This document shows positions 26,931 to 35,645 of a stretch of DNA of 64,000 nucleotides, piece by piece. The position numbers were made by a program, and so were the translations under genes. This DNA comes from AC-69 sp963751665 (GTDB taxonomy: Bacteria; Actinomycetota; UBA4738; HRBIN12), in the NCBI GenBank assembly GCA_963751665.1, contig CAVVVF010000001.1, forward strand, positions 124,001 through 188,000. The letters run 5' to 3'. Position 1 is the first letter of the stretch, and each line of letters begins with the position of its first letter. A model generated the notes under the pieces. The model ran no database searches. It saw only the letters and a program-made list of their open reading frames with translations, and had not been told where the DNA came from.

Positions 26931-28052
26931 ATGGCCGGAACAGTCGCCCAGATCGCGTTCTTCGTCGCCCTCATCGCCGTGATCGTGATCCACGAGGCCG
27001 CCCACTTCGGGATGGCCAAGTGGTTCGGGATCAAGGTCGAGGAGTTCTTCGTGGGCTTCGGCCCGCGCATCTGGTCATTCCGACGCGGCGAGACCGAGTA
27101 CGGGGTCAAGGCCATCCCCGCGGGCGGCTACGTGAAGATCGCCGGGATGAACCCGTACCAGGAGACGCCGGAGGAGGAGTTGCCGCGGACCTTCGGGGCC
27201 AAGCCCATCTGGCAGCGCGCCCTGGTGATCGTGGCGGGCCCGGCGACGCACTTCGTCCTGGCGTTCCTGTGCTTCGCCCTGTGGCTGGGGCTGGTCGGCC
27301 GGCCGGTGGCTACGGATCCGATCGTGTCGGAGGTGGCGCGGACGATGGACGGGACGGTCTCTCCGGCGGCCCAGGCCGGCCTGCGGCCCGGGGACCGGAT
27401 CGTGGGGATCGAGGGCGTCGAGCACCCCACCGACGTCGAGCTGATCCGGATCACCCGGTCCCACGTCGGCAAGCCGGTCACTTTGCGCGTCGAGCGAGAC
27501 GGCCGCGTGTTCTCCGTGACGGTCACACCGGTCCTGGCAACCGTGCAGGGGCAACGCGTCGGTCGGATCGGCGTGGTCCTATCGGAGGCTCGCGAGCCAT
27601 CCGGGCTAGTCGGCTCGGTGACCAGGGGAGGCAGGCTGGTCGGGTCGACCTTCGTCGGCGCCGTGGAGAGCGTTGGCCGGGTCTTCGGGCCGGAGGGGGT
27701 GTCCCGGATCGCGCAGCTCCTGTTCACCGACGCCCCGAGAACGCCGAACGACCCGGTGACGATCGTGGGGGCCGGACGGGTGGCAGGCCAGGCGGCGGCC
27801 GCCGGCCGGTTCTGGGACATCCTCCTCATCTTCGCCAGCATCAACGTGTTCATCGGGTTCCTGAACCTGCTTCCCCTTCCACCGTTCGACGGCGGCCACC
27901 TGGCCGTGCTGGCCATCGAGAAAGCCCGGGGCAAGAAGGTGGACATGCGCAAGCTCGTCCCCATCTCCGCGGCCGTGGCCGCGTTCTTCGTCCTGATGTT
28001 CGTGGCGATCACCTACCTGGACATCGCCAAGCCCCTGAACCTAAGCCCGTAG
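26931..28052 (+). CDS. rseP: Site-2 protease (RseP/Rip1-type) intramembrane metalloprotease
   Basis: Cuts membrane-spanning regulators such as anti-sigma factors inside the membrane. Intact, 373 residues. The zinc motif HEAAH lies in the first TM helix (about residues 21-25); a PDZ domain in the middle (AGLRPGDRIVGIEG); and the second catalytic motif NLLPLPPFDGGH near the C-terminus, followed by a last TM helix. Stands in the common dxr-rseP pair; ispG, usually next, is displaced by about 2.6 kb. Confidence 0.93.
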   Translation: MAGTVAQIAFFVALIAVIVIHEAAHFGMAKWFGIKVEEFFVGFGPRIWSFRRGETEYGVKAIPAGGYVKIAGMNPYQETPEEELPRTFGAKPIWQRALVIVAGPATHFVLAFLCFALWLGLVGRPVATDPIVSEVARTMDGTVSPAAQAGLRPGDRIVGIEGVEHPTDVELIRITRSHVGKPVTLRVERDGRVFSVTVTPVLATVQGQRVGRIGVVLSEAREPSGLVGSVTRGGRLVGSTFVGAVESVGRVFGPEGVSRIAQLLFTDAPRTPNDPVTIVGAGRVAGQAAAAGRFWDILLIFASINVFIGFLNLLPLPPFDGGHLAVLAIEKARGKKVDMRKLVPISAAVAAFFVLMFVAITYLDIAKPLNLSP

Positions 28053-28106
28053 GGGTTCGCCACAACTTCTCAACAGGGCGCCCCAAGGGCCGCCACACGC
28101 TGCGGA

Positions 28107-28112
28107 TACGAT
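28107..28112 (+). promoter_or_regulatory. -10 box of the two-component operon (leaderless)
   Basis: TACGAT ends 6 bases before GTG 28119, predicting a leaderless message for the response regulator and kinase. Confidence 0.5.
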
Positions 28113-28118
28113 GATGAC

Positions 28119-28823
28119 GTGACCCAGCAGACCGTCCTGGTCGTGGACGACGAGGAGGCCATCGCGGAGGCGGTGCGAGCCCGGCTCCAGAGCGAGGGGT
28201 TCGAGGTCGTGGTGGCCGGCGACGGGCCGGAGGCCATAGGGCTCTGCGAGCAGGTCCATCCGGACCTCGTGGTCCTGGACCTAATGCTGCCGGGGATGGA
28301 CGGGCTGGAGGTGTGCAGGCAGATCCAGCGCGACCGGTGGGTTCCGGTGCTGATGCTCACGGCCCGCACGGAAGAGGCCGACAAGGTGGCCGGCTTCGCC
28401 GTGGGGGCCGACGACTACCTGACGAAGCCGTTCAGCCTGCGCGAGCTGGTGGTGCGGGTGCGGGCGATCCTTCGGAGGATGGAGCGGATCGGCGCGCTCA
28501 CCACCGATGAGCCCATCGACCGCGCCGGCCTTGCCATCGACCAGGCCCGCCGGACCGTGTCCGTGGATGGGGCCGACATCCAACTGACGCCGCTCGAGTT
28601 CGAGATCCTCTTGACCCTCGCCCGGACCCCCGGCGTGGTGTTCACTCGGGAGCAGCTCATGGACAAGGTGTGGGGCTACCGGGACTATGCCGGGGGACGG
28701 GTCGTCGACTCGCACGTGGCCAGGATCCGCCGCAAGCTGGGCGAGGACGGTGCGGAGCCGAGGTTCATCCGGACCGTCCACGGGGTGGGCTATGCGTTCC
28801 GGGAGCCGGCCGAGGTGCCATGA
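28119..28823 (+). CDS. OmpR/PhoB-family response regulator
   Basis: 234 residues. The receiver has the acidic pair in VLVVDDEEAIA, phosphoacceptor Asp in VVLDLMLPGMDG, Thr in MLTARTEE and Lys in YLTKPFSLREL. The C-terminal winged-helix DNA-binding domain ends with VWGYRDYAGGRVVDSHVARI and FIRTVHGVGYAF. The sensor kinase overlaps its end by 4 bases. Target genes unknown; close autoregulation is likely. Confidence 0.93.
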   Translation: MTQQTVLVVDDEEAIAEAVRARLQSEGFEVVVAGDGPEAIGLCEQVHPDLVVLDLMLPGMDGLEVCRQIQRDRWVPVLMLTARTEEADKVAGFAVGADDYLTKPFSLRELVVRVRAILRRMERIGALTTDEPIDRAGLAIDQARRTVSVDGADIQLTPLEFEILLTLARTPGVVFTREQLMDKVWGYRDYAGGRVVDSHVARIRRKLGEDGAEPRFIRTVHGVGYAFREPAEVP

Positions 28824-30187
28824 GGCCACTCGACAAGCTCCCAACGATCCGGGCCAAGCTCGGTTCCACCATCGTCGTCGCCGTGGCCCTGACGCTGGCG
28901 TTCGTGTTCCTGCTCCTGGGGTACGCCCTTCGCGACACCTCTCGCGACTCGGACCGCCTGGAGCTGCTGTCCGTAGCCCGGCGGGCTGCCGACGGGACCC
29001 TCCAGCAGCCTCCCGCTGGGGTCTCGGTGATCACCGTGACGCCCGACGGGCGCGTCGTGACCGGCTCGCCGCCGGCGCCACTCCCGCCGGTGACCGACGG
29101 GCTGGTCCACGTCGGGGTGCGCGGCGGACTGCAGTACGCCGTCGTGCCGGTGGTCGTGGACGGGGGACTCGATCACCTCGTGTACGCGGTGCGATCGGCT
29201 CCCGGCACCGGATTGCTCGATCGGGTAGGCGCAACCTTCGAGTTCCTGTTCCGTTTCTGGTGGCAGTTCCTGTTGGCCGGCGCGATCGCCGCGGCCATCG
29301 CCCTGGTGCTGGCCCGATGGCTGGCGCGCGGCATGACCCAGCCGCTCCGCGACATGGCGCAGGCGGCGCGACGCATGGAGACCGGGGACTACGCCCAGCG
29401 CGTCCATACCACGTCCCGGGACGAGGTGGGCCAACTGGCGACGGCGTTCAACCGCATGGGCGCGGAGCTGGAGAGCCTGGAGCGGCTGCGGCGTGAGCTC
29501 GTGGCCAACGTCTCCCACGAGCTGAAGACGCCCATCTCGGCGCTCCGGGCGCACTTGGAGAACCTGCTCGACGGCGTGGAGGAGCCCGATCGGGAGACGC
29601 TACAGGTGATGCTGACCCAGTCCGAGCGGCTGTCCCGATTGGTGGACCAGCTGCTCGACCTTTCGCGCCTGGAGTCGGGGGAACTCCCGCTTCGGCGCGA
29701 GGGCGTGCCGCTTCGCCGCCTCGTCGCCGAGGTCCTGTCGGAGGTGGAGGTCGTTCGCTCCGGCCGGGAGGTTCGGGTGGAGGACCGCGTGCCCGACGAC
29801 ATCCCTCCGGTCTTCGCCGACCGCGAGCGCCTGCACCAGGTCCTGTTCAACCTGCTCGACAACGCGGTCCGGCTCACGCCTCCTGGAGGTGAGGTGGTGG
29901 TCTCGGCCCACCGGGTCGACGGCCGCTGCGAGGTGAGCGTGGCGGACACCGGCCCAGGGATCCCGGCCGAGCACCTGCCCCGGCTGTTCGAGCGGTTCTA
30001 CCGAGTCGATACGGCTCGCGCGCGCGACGACGGCGGCACCGGCATCGGCCTGGCCATCGCCCGCTCGGTGGTGGAGGCCCACGGCGGGCGCATCCGAGCC
30101 GAGAGCGAGGTGGGGAAGGGAAGCGTGTTCACCTTTGACCTGCCGGTCGCCCCCGCGGCCGGGACCGAGACAAGGAGGGCCTCGTGA
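28820..30187 (+). CDS. Membrane sensor histidine kinase
   Basis: 455 residues. Two TM helices (about residues 15-37 and 145-170) enclose an extracytoplasmic sensor of about 110 residues with no recognised fold; then HAMP (MTQPLRDMAQAARRMETGDY), HisKA with phosphoacceptor His in NVSHELKTPISALRAHL, and HATPase motifs NLLDNAVRLTPPGG (N box), DTGPGIP (G1) and GGTGIGLAIARS (G2). Partner of the upstream regulator (ATG 28820 overlaps its stop). The stop overlaps the yjbQ start. Confidence 0.93.
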   Translation: MRPLDKLPTIRAKLGSTIVVAVALTLAFVFLLLGYALRDTSRDSDRLELLSVARRAADGTLQQPPAGVSVITVTPDGRVVTGSPPAPLPPVTDGLVHVGVRGGLQYAVVPVVVDGGLDHLVYAVRSAPGTGLLDRVGATFEFLFRFWWQFLLAGAIAAAIALVLARWLARGMTQPLRDMAQAARRMETGDYAQRVHTTSRDEVGQLATAFNRMGAELESLERLRRELVANVSHELKTPISALRAHLENLLDGVEEPDRETLQVMLTQSERLSRLVDQLLDLSRLESGELPLRREGVPLRRLVAEVLSEVEVVRSGREVRVEDRVPDDIPPVFADRERLHQVLFNLLDNAVRLTPPGGEVVVSAHRVDGRCEVSVADTGPGIPAEHLPRLFERFYRVDTARARDDGGTGIGLAIARSVVEAHGGRIRAESEVGKGSVFTFDLPVAPAAGTETRRAS

Positions 30188-30633
30188 AGTCATCGACCGT
30201 CACGATCGAGGTGTCGGCGCCCGCCCGGTACACCTACCTCGATCTCACCGAGGAGCTGGAGCGGGCCATCAAGGACTCGGGCGTCACCGACGGGGCGGCC
30301 ATCGCGTTCTGTCCCCACACCACGTGTGCCCTCCTCATCAACGAGTGGGAGGAGGGTGCCCTGGAGGACTTCCGCAACCGGGTGCTGCATCTGGTGCCGG
30401 AGGACGTCTACTACGCCCACGACGACCTGGAGCGGCGGACCCAGAACCTGGCCGAGTCCCACGAACGCCAGAACGGCCACTCGCACGTGAAGTCGATGCT
30501 GCTCTCGGCGAGCTCGCACGCCATCCCGGTCTCGGCGGGGGAGGCGGTGCTTGGCCGGTGGCAGCGGCTGATCCTGTTCGAGATGGACGAGCCGAAGGGC
30601 CGCCAGGTCGTGTTCCACGTGTTCGGCGGCTGA
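30184..30633 (+). CDS. YjbQ/UPF0047 family protein
   Basis: 149 residues from GTG 30184. The family hallmark FCPHTTCALLINEWEEG and the ligand-like segment GHSHVKSMLLSAS with HAIPVSAGE and RWQRLILFEMDEPKGR are intact. Members bind metal and phosphate-like ligands; some show weak thiamine-phosphate synthase activity, but the in vivo role is unsettled. Its overlap with the histidine kinase gene suggests co-transcription. Confidence 0.87.
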   Translation: MKSSTVTIEVSAPARYTYLDLTEELERAIKDSGVTDGAAIAFCPHTTCALLINEWEEGALEDFRNRVLHLVPEDVYYAHDDLERRTQNLAESHERQNGHSHVKSMLLSASSHAIPVSAGEAVLGRWQRLILFEMDEPKGRQVVFHVFGG

Positions 30634-30639
30634 CCCGGG

Positions 30640-30645
30640 TAGCCT
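30640..30645 (+). promoter_or_regulatory. -10 box of the ispG promoter
   Basis: TAGCCT lies 4 bases before a possible GTG start (30650) and 10 bases before ATG 30656. A leaderless start is likely; the spacing favours ATG 30656. Confidence 0.5.
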
Positions 30646-30649
30646 GAGG

Positions 30650-31750
30650 GTGACGATGCTGGCGGAGCGGAGGAAGTCGCGGCAGGTTCGCCTCGGCGAC
30701 GTGACGGTGGGCGGAGACGCTCCCATCCGTGTGCAGTCCATGACCATCACGAAGACCGCCGATGTGAACGCGACGCTGCAACAGATCGCGTCGCTGGTTG
30801 CGTCGGGCTGCGAGATCGTCCGAGTGGCCGTGCCGCACTGGGAGGATGCCGAGGCGCTCACGGCGATCGCGGCCAAGTCCACGATCCCGGTGGTCGCGGA
30901 CATCCACTTCCAGTGGAAGTATGCGATGGCCGCGCTCGAGGCCGGGGTGCACGGGCTGCGGATCAATCCGGGGAACATCAAGTACCAGGACAAGGTCCGG
31001 TTGATCGCCCGGGAGGCGAAGGACCGAGGTGTGCCCATCCGGATCGGGGTGAACGCCGGCTCGCTGGAGAAGGACCTCTTGGCCCGGTACGGGTCGCCCA
31101 CGGCCGAGGCGTTGGTGGAGTCGGCCCTGGACGAGGCTCGGATCCTGGAGGACGAGGACTTCTTCGACATCAAGATCTCGGTGAAGCACTCGAGCGCGAG
31201 GGTGATGATTGAGGCCTACCGGATGCTCGCCGAGAAGTGCGACTACCCGCTCCACCTCGGGGTCACCGAGGCCGGGCCCATGCCGATCGGCGGCGTGAAG
31301 AGCGCGGTGGGCATCGGCACGCTGCTGGCGGAGGGGATCGGCGACACCATCCGCGTGTCCCTGACCGACGACCCGGTGGAGGAGGTCAAGGTCGGGATCG
31401 AGATCCTGAAGTCGCTCGGTCTTCGGAAGCGAGGCCTCGACCTGGTGGCCTGCCCGTCGTGCGGGCGGGCGGAGGTCGACGTGCTGGGCCTGACCAAGCA
31501 GGTGAACGAGGCGCTCTTGGCGAAGGGCATCACGGTGCCGATCCGCGTCGCGGTGATGGGGTGCGTCGTGAATGGGCCGGGCGAGGCCCGGGAGGCCGAC
31601 CTCGGGATTGCGGCGGGCAAAGGCCAGGGCTTCCTCATCGTGAACGGCGAAGTGAAGGCGAAGGTGCCCGAGGACCGCTTCGTCGAGGCCCTGGTCGAGG
31701 AGGCCGAGCGCATCGCCGCGGAGCGCGCCGCCCAGCCCGTCACGGACTAA
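30650..31750 (+). CDS. ispG: 4-hydroxy-3-methylbut-2-enyl diphosphate synthase
   Basis: Iron-sulfur enzyme of the MEP isoprenoid pathway. Intact, about 365 residues. N-terminal TIM-barrel part (VQSMTITKTADVNATLQQI, VVADIHFQWKYAMAALE, LRINPGNI), then the [4Fe-4S] ligands in LVACPSCGRAEVD and VMGCVVNGPGEARE. Start is GTG 30650 or ATG 30656. Converges with trpG, the two stops being 3 bases apart. Confidence 0.95.
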   Translation: MTMLAERRKSRQVRLGDVTVGGDAPIRVQSMTITKTADVNATLQQIASLVASGCEIVRVAVPHWEDAEALTAIAAKSTIPVVADIHFQWKYAMAALEAGVHGLRINPGNIKYQDKVRLIAREAKDRGVPIRIGVNAGSLEKDLLARYGSPTAEALVESALDEARILEDEDFFDIKISVKHSSARVMIEAYRMLAEKCDYPLHLGVTEAGPMPIGGVKSAVGIGTLLAEGIGDTIRVSLTDDPVEEVKVGIEILKSLGLRKRGLDLVACPSCGRAEVDVLGLTKQVNEALLAKGITVPIRVAVMGCVVNGPGEAREADLGIAAGKGQGFLIVNGEVKAKVPEDRFVEALVEEAERIAAERAAQPVTD

Positions 31751-31753
31751 CGC

Positions 31754-32319
<566 letters not shown>

Positions 32320-32323
<4 letters not shown>

Positions 32324-33849
32324 CGAGGCGTCTCCACGGTCTCCACGCTTTCCGCAGCCCTTACCCCGTCCTCGCTCTCGGCGACCGCCGGCAGGAGCGC
32401 GGCGGCCTTGGCCTTCGTCTCCCGAAGCTCCGACTCCGGGTCGGAATCGGCCACCACGCCGGCCCCGGCCTGGACGTGGGCCCGTCCGTCGGCGATCACG
32501 ACCGTGCGGATCGTGATGCAGAAGTCGAGGTCGCCGGAGAACGTCCGGTATCCGACCGCACCCGCGTAGGGCCCACGCGCGGTCGGCTCGGCCTCCGCGA
32601 TCAGCTCCATGGCCCGCCGCTTCGGCGCTCCGGTCACCGTCCCGGCGGGGAAGGTGACCGCCAGCGCGTCCAGCGCGTCCTGCCCGTCGGCCAGCTCGCC
32701 CTCCACGGTGCTCACGATGTGCATCACCTTGGAGAAGCGCTCCACCACCATGAGCTCGGTCGGACGCACCGTTCCCGGCCGGCACACGCGGCCGAGGTCG
32801 TTCCGGGCCAGGTCCACGAGCATCGCGTGCTCCGCCTGCTCCTTGGGGTCGGCGAGCAGCTCGTGCTCGAGCAGGCGGTCGCGCACGTCGGTCGCGCCGC
32901 GCGGCCTGGTCCCGGCGATGGGCCGGGTGGATGCGCGCCGCCCCTCCACCCGGACGAGCGGCTCGGGCGAGGACCCGGCGAGCTCCATCGACAGCATCCG
33001 GAGGAAGAACATGTACGGGGCCGGGTTCGAGACGCGCAGCCGACGGTAGATGGGGTAGCCGCCTTCGGCCGCGAGGAACGAGACGCGACGGGACGGCACG
33101 CCTTGATAGATGTCACCGGCCAGGATGTGCTCCTTGAACCCCGCGACGATCTCCCGGTACCGAGCATCGTCCATGTTGGCCCGGCCACCCGGTGACCCGT
33201 CGGTGCCGGCATCGGGATCGTCCTCGATCGGCGTGGGGGCCGGGGCCATGGCCGTGGACACGGTCCTGGCCAGCTCCTCCAGGGCGGACGCCCCCTCGTC
33301 GTAGGCGCCGGCGGACACGTGCGCCACCAGCAGCAAGCGCTGGCGCCAGTGGTCGAAGACCACGGCCCGATCCACGACCAGCAACCCGATGGCGGGACAC
33401 GGCGCCGTGTCCGGGCGAGGGACCGGTTGCCCGTCCAGGAGCTCGGCCGCCTCGTACGCCAGGTAGCCCATGAGCCCACCCGTCAGCGACGGCAGCTCGG
33501 GCAGCCGGGGGCCGGCCAGGGATCGGGCCACGCGGCGGAGCTGCTCCCGCACCCCCAGGCCCGGAGCCGGCTCGGCGATGGGGAGCCCATCGCGACGGAG
33601 GTCCCGAAGGGCCACGCCCTGACGGTCCGCGGTGATCACTGCGGCGGGATCGCCCGCGGCGAAGGAGTACCGCCCCCATCGTTCGGATCGCTCGACGCTT
33701 TCAAGCAGGATCCCCGGCCCCTCGCCGGCCAGGGCCGGGAAGACGCCGACAGGCGTCGACACGTCGGCAAGGAGCTCGGTCCACATCGGGACGAGCGCCC
33801 ACGACGAGGCGAGCTCGTCGAAGGTCCTGCGATCGGGCCGCACCTTCAC
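32320..33849 (-). CDS. trpE: Anthranilate synthase component I
   Basis: Converts chorismate to anthranilate, first step of tryptophan synthesis. Intact, 509 residues. The tryptophan feedback-binding motif LLESVERSERWGRYSF points to TrpE rather than PabB. Catalytic region: RPIAGTRPRGATDV, HAMLVDLARNDLGRV, FSKVMHIVSTVEGEL, TFPAGTVTGAPKRRAMELI, GAVGYRTFSGDLDFCITIRT. The active-site strand reads GDIYQGVPSRRVSF, a variant of the usual QVVxSQRF. GTG 33849 is preceded by GAAGGAGAGGC. No other trp genes are nearby. Confidence 0.9.
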
Positions 33850-33875
33850 GCCTTCGCCTCTCCTTCAAACACGAA

Positions 33876-33897
33876 GCCCCGGGTCCGTGCCCGGGGC
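33876..33897 (-). promoter_or_regulatory. 8-bp hairpin just upstream of trpE
   Basis: GCCCCGGG-TCCGTG-CCCGGGGC (plus-strand orientation), about 27 bases before the trpE start on the minus strand and right before its ribosome-binding site. A 12-codon ORF (start about 33906) runs through it on the minus strand and has no Trp codons, so a classical trp attenuator is not supported. It could affect trpE expression or be the end of an upstream transcript. Confidence 0.35.
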
Positions 33898-34125
33898 CTC
33901 CATCGAGTCGGTGTGCTTCGGTGTGCTAGACGCGCGGCGGCTCCGGGCTCCTCGAGCCCCAGGGCCAGGACCAGCCGTTCTCCCGTCGCGCCATCGTGGC
34001 CGTGATTGTGCGGGTTTCGGCCGGGGGACGTCAACGGGACCGCCGCGGCGGGTTCGTGGAATCCGGCCACCGTTTCCGATACGTTCACGGACCATGTGCA
34101 CGGCCCCGACGCCCGCGACCACGAG

Positions 34126-35592
34126 ATGATGAGGAGGTCCGCTCGCCGTGCCGGCCTGTGGGCGGCGGTCGGGGCGCTGGGGGCCGTGCTGATCGGCTTG
34201 CCGGGACTGGCAGCGGCCAAGGTCACGCCGGGGCCGAAGGCGCCGGTGTCGTCCCTGCATTTCGAGGCCATCCCCAGGATCGGATCGAACTGGCCGGCGG
34301 ATCCGACGGGGGCCATCGGGGAGACGGCCATCGTGACCGCGGTGAACACCTCGGTCGCCGTGTACGACCGGACCGGCGCAGCGTTGCTCGCCCCAACCTC
34401 GTTTGAGACTCTGGCCTCGTTCCCTCCGGGGACCGACGTGTTCGATCCGAAGGTGGTCTACGACCCCTACGGGAAGGAGTTCGTGCTGGTCTTCCTGGCC
34501 ATAAACGACCCGCTGGAGCGATCCTGGATCGTGCTGTCGGCCATGCCCGGTGCCACCGCATCGGACCCGGCCACCTGGTGCGTCCACCAGGTCAAGGCGG
34601 ACCAAGTGAAGGGGGACGGGAAGCAGTGGGCTGACTACCCGGGGCTGGGCTACGACCTCGACCGGGTGACCGTCACGAGCAACCAGTTCGACTTCGTCGG
34701 ACCCCAGGGCTTCGCCTACGCACAGGTCCTGTCCTTCGCCAAGACGGAGCTGTACGACTGCACGCAGCCCCTGGAGTTCCAGGCCTTCGGCGGCGCGGCC
34801 ACGAGCAACCCGGATGGCACCCGGGCGTTCACGGTGCAGCCGGCCACGAGCGCGGGGACCGCGCCGGCCGACCAATACCTGCTGTCCTATAAGCGAACCC
34901 AGGGCGGTGGATCGACCCTGGTGCTGTGGCGGCTGCGCCAGACCACGGACGGCCCCAGGCTGACGCGGGTGGCGATCCCTGTGGGGAAGGTGACCGTCTC
35001 CCCGTACGGCACGCAGGCGGGCGGCGGGCTGAAAAACTCGAACACGTGGTGGGATCCCGGAGACCTCCGGCTGGTGAACGCGTTCTACGACCCGGACTTG
35101 CAACGCGTGTACGCCGCCCACGTCATCTTCAAGAACCTGAAGCCGGATACCGCGACCGGCGGGTACCAGGAGGCGGCCATCCGCTGGTACGAGGTCGCTC
35201 CAGGCGCCCCGCTACGGGCCTCGGCGGTCACGAGAAGCGGCCTCGTGGGGACGCCGGAGACCGACGCGGGATGGCCGGTCGTCGCCACCGACGGCTTAGG
35301 CACGCTGTTCGTCACCTACAGCCGAGCCAGCGTGGTCACCGGCGAGTACCTCTCGGCCTACGTGGCGGAGATCCCCGCCGCCTCCACCAGTGCCGAGATC
35401 GCGTTGCTCGCCCCGGGCGATGCCCGGATGGAGGCCGTCCGCGGTCCGGAGCGTTGGGGCGACTACAACGGGATCAGCCGCGACCCAATCGACCCGGCCG
35501 TCATGGCCGTGGTGAACCAGTACGCGAAGTCGGACGGCTCCGGCCCCACGGCTGACTGGCAGGAGACGGTGGACCTGGTCGGCAACATCTGA
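34126..35592 (+). CDS. Large secreted protein of unknown function
   Basis: 488 residues from ATG 34126 (or ATG 34129). A clear signal peptide (MMRRSARRAG, hydrophobic core, cleavage after LAAA). The mature part is a soluble, beta-rich domain with motifs such as WPADPTGAIGETAIVTAVN, VFDPKVVYDPYGKEFVLVF, WADYPGLGYDLDRVTVTSN and WGDYNGISRDP, resembling sialidase-like or propeller proteins of actinobacteria; no catalytic residues can be named. The 276 bases upstream, up to trpE, hold only the trpE hairpin and a weak TACGTT (34080). Ends in a hairpin terminator. Confidence 0.7.
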   Translation: MMRRSARRAGLWAAVGALGAVLIGLPGLAAAKVTPGPKAPVSSLHFEAIPRIGSNWPADPTGAIGETAIVTAVNTSVAVYDRTGAALLAPTSFETLASFPPGTDVFDPKVVYDPYGKEFVLVFLAINDPLERSWIVLSAMPGATASDPATWCVHQVKADQVKGDGKQWADYPGLGYDLDRVTVTSNQFDFVGPQGFAYAQVLSFAKTELYDCTQPLEFQAFGGAATSNPDGTRAFTVQPATSAGTAPADQYLLSYKRTQGGGSTLVLWRLRQTTDGPRLTRVAIPVGKVTVSPYGTQAGGGLKNSNTWWDPGDLRLVNAFYDPDLQRVYAAHVIFKNLKPDTATGGYQEAAIRWYEVAPGAPLRASAVTRSGLVGTPETDAGWPVVATDGLGTLFVTYSRASVVTGEYLSAYVAEIPAASTSAEIALLAPGDARMEAVRGPERWGDYNGISRDPIDPAVMAVVNQYAKSDGSGPTADWQETVDLVGNI

Positions 35593-35600
35593 GCGGGGCT

Positions 35601-35628
35601 GGCCTCCCCGTGCGGGCACGGGGAGGCC
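35601..35628 (+). terminator. 12-bp hairpin terminator after the secreted-protein gene
   Basis: GGCCTCCCCGTG-CGGG-CACGGGGAGGCC, a perfect stem starting 8 bases after the stop codon. No U-run. It sits directly between this gene and the proS -10 box, which suits an insulating terminator. Confidence 0.6.
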
Positions 35629-35630
35629 GG

Positions 35631-35636
35631 TATCCT
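35631..35636 (+). promoter_or_regulatory. -10 box of the proS promoter
   Basis: TATCCT, 9 bases before ATG 35646 and 2 bases after the terminator hairpin; no Shine-Dalgarno sequence. Confidence 0.55.
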
Positions 35637-35645
35637 GGGTCGTCC

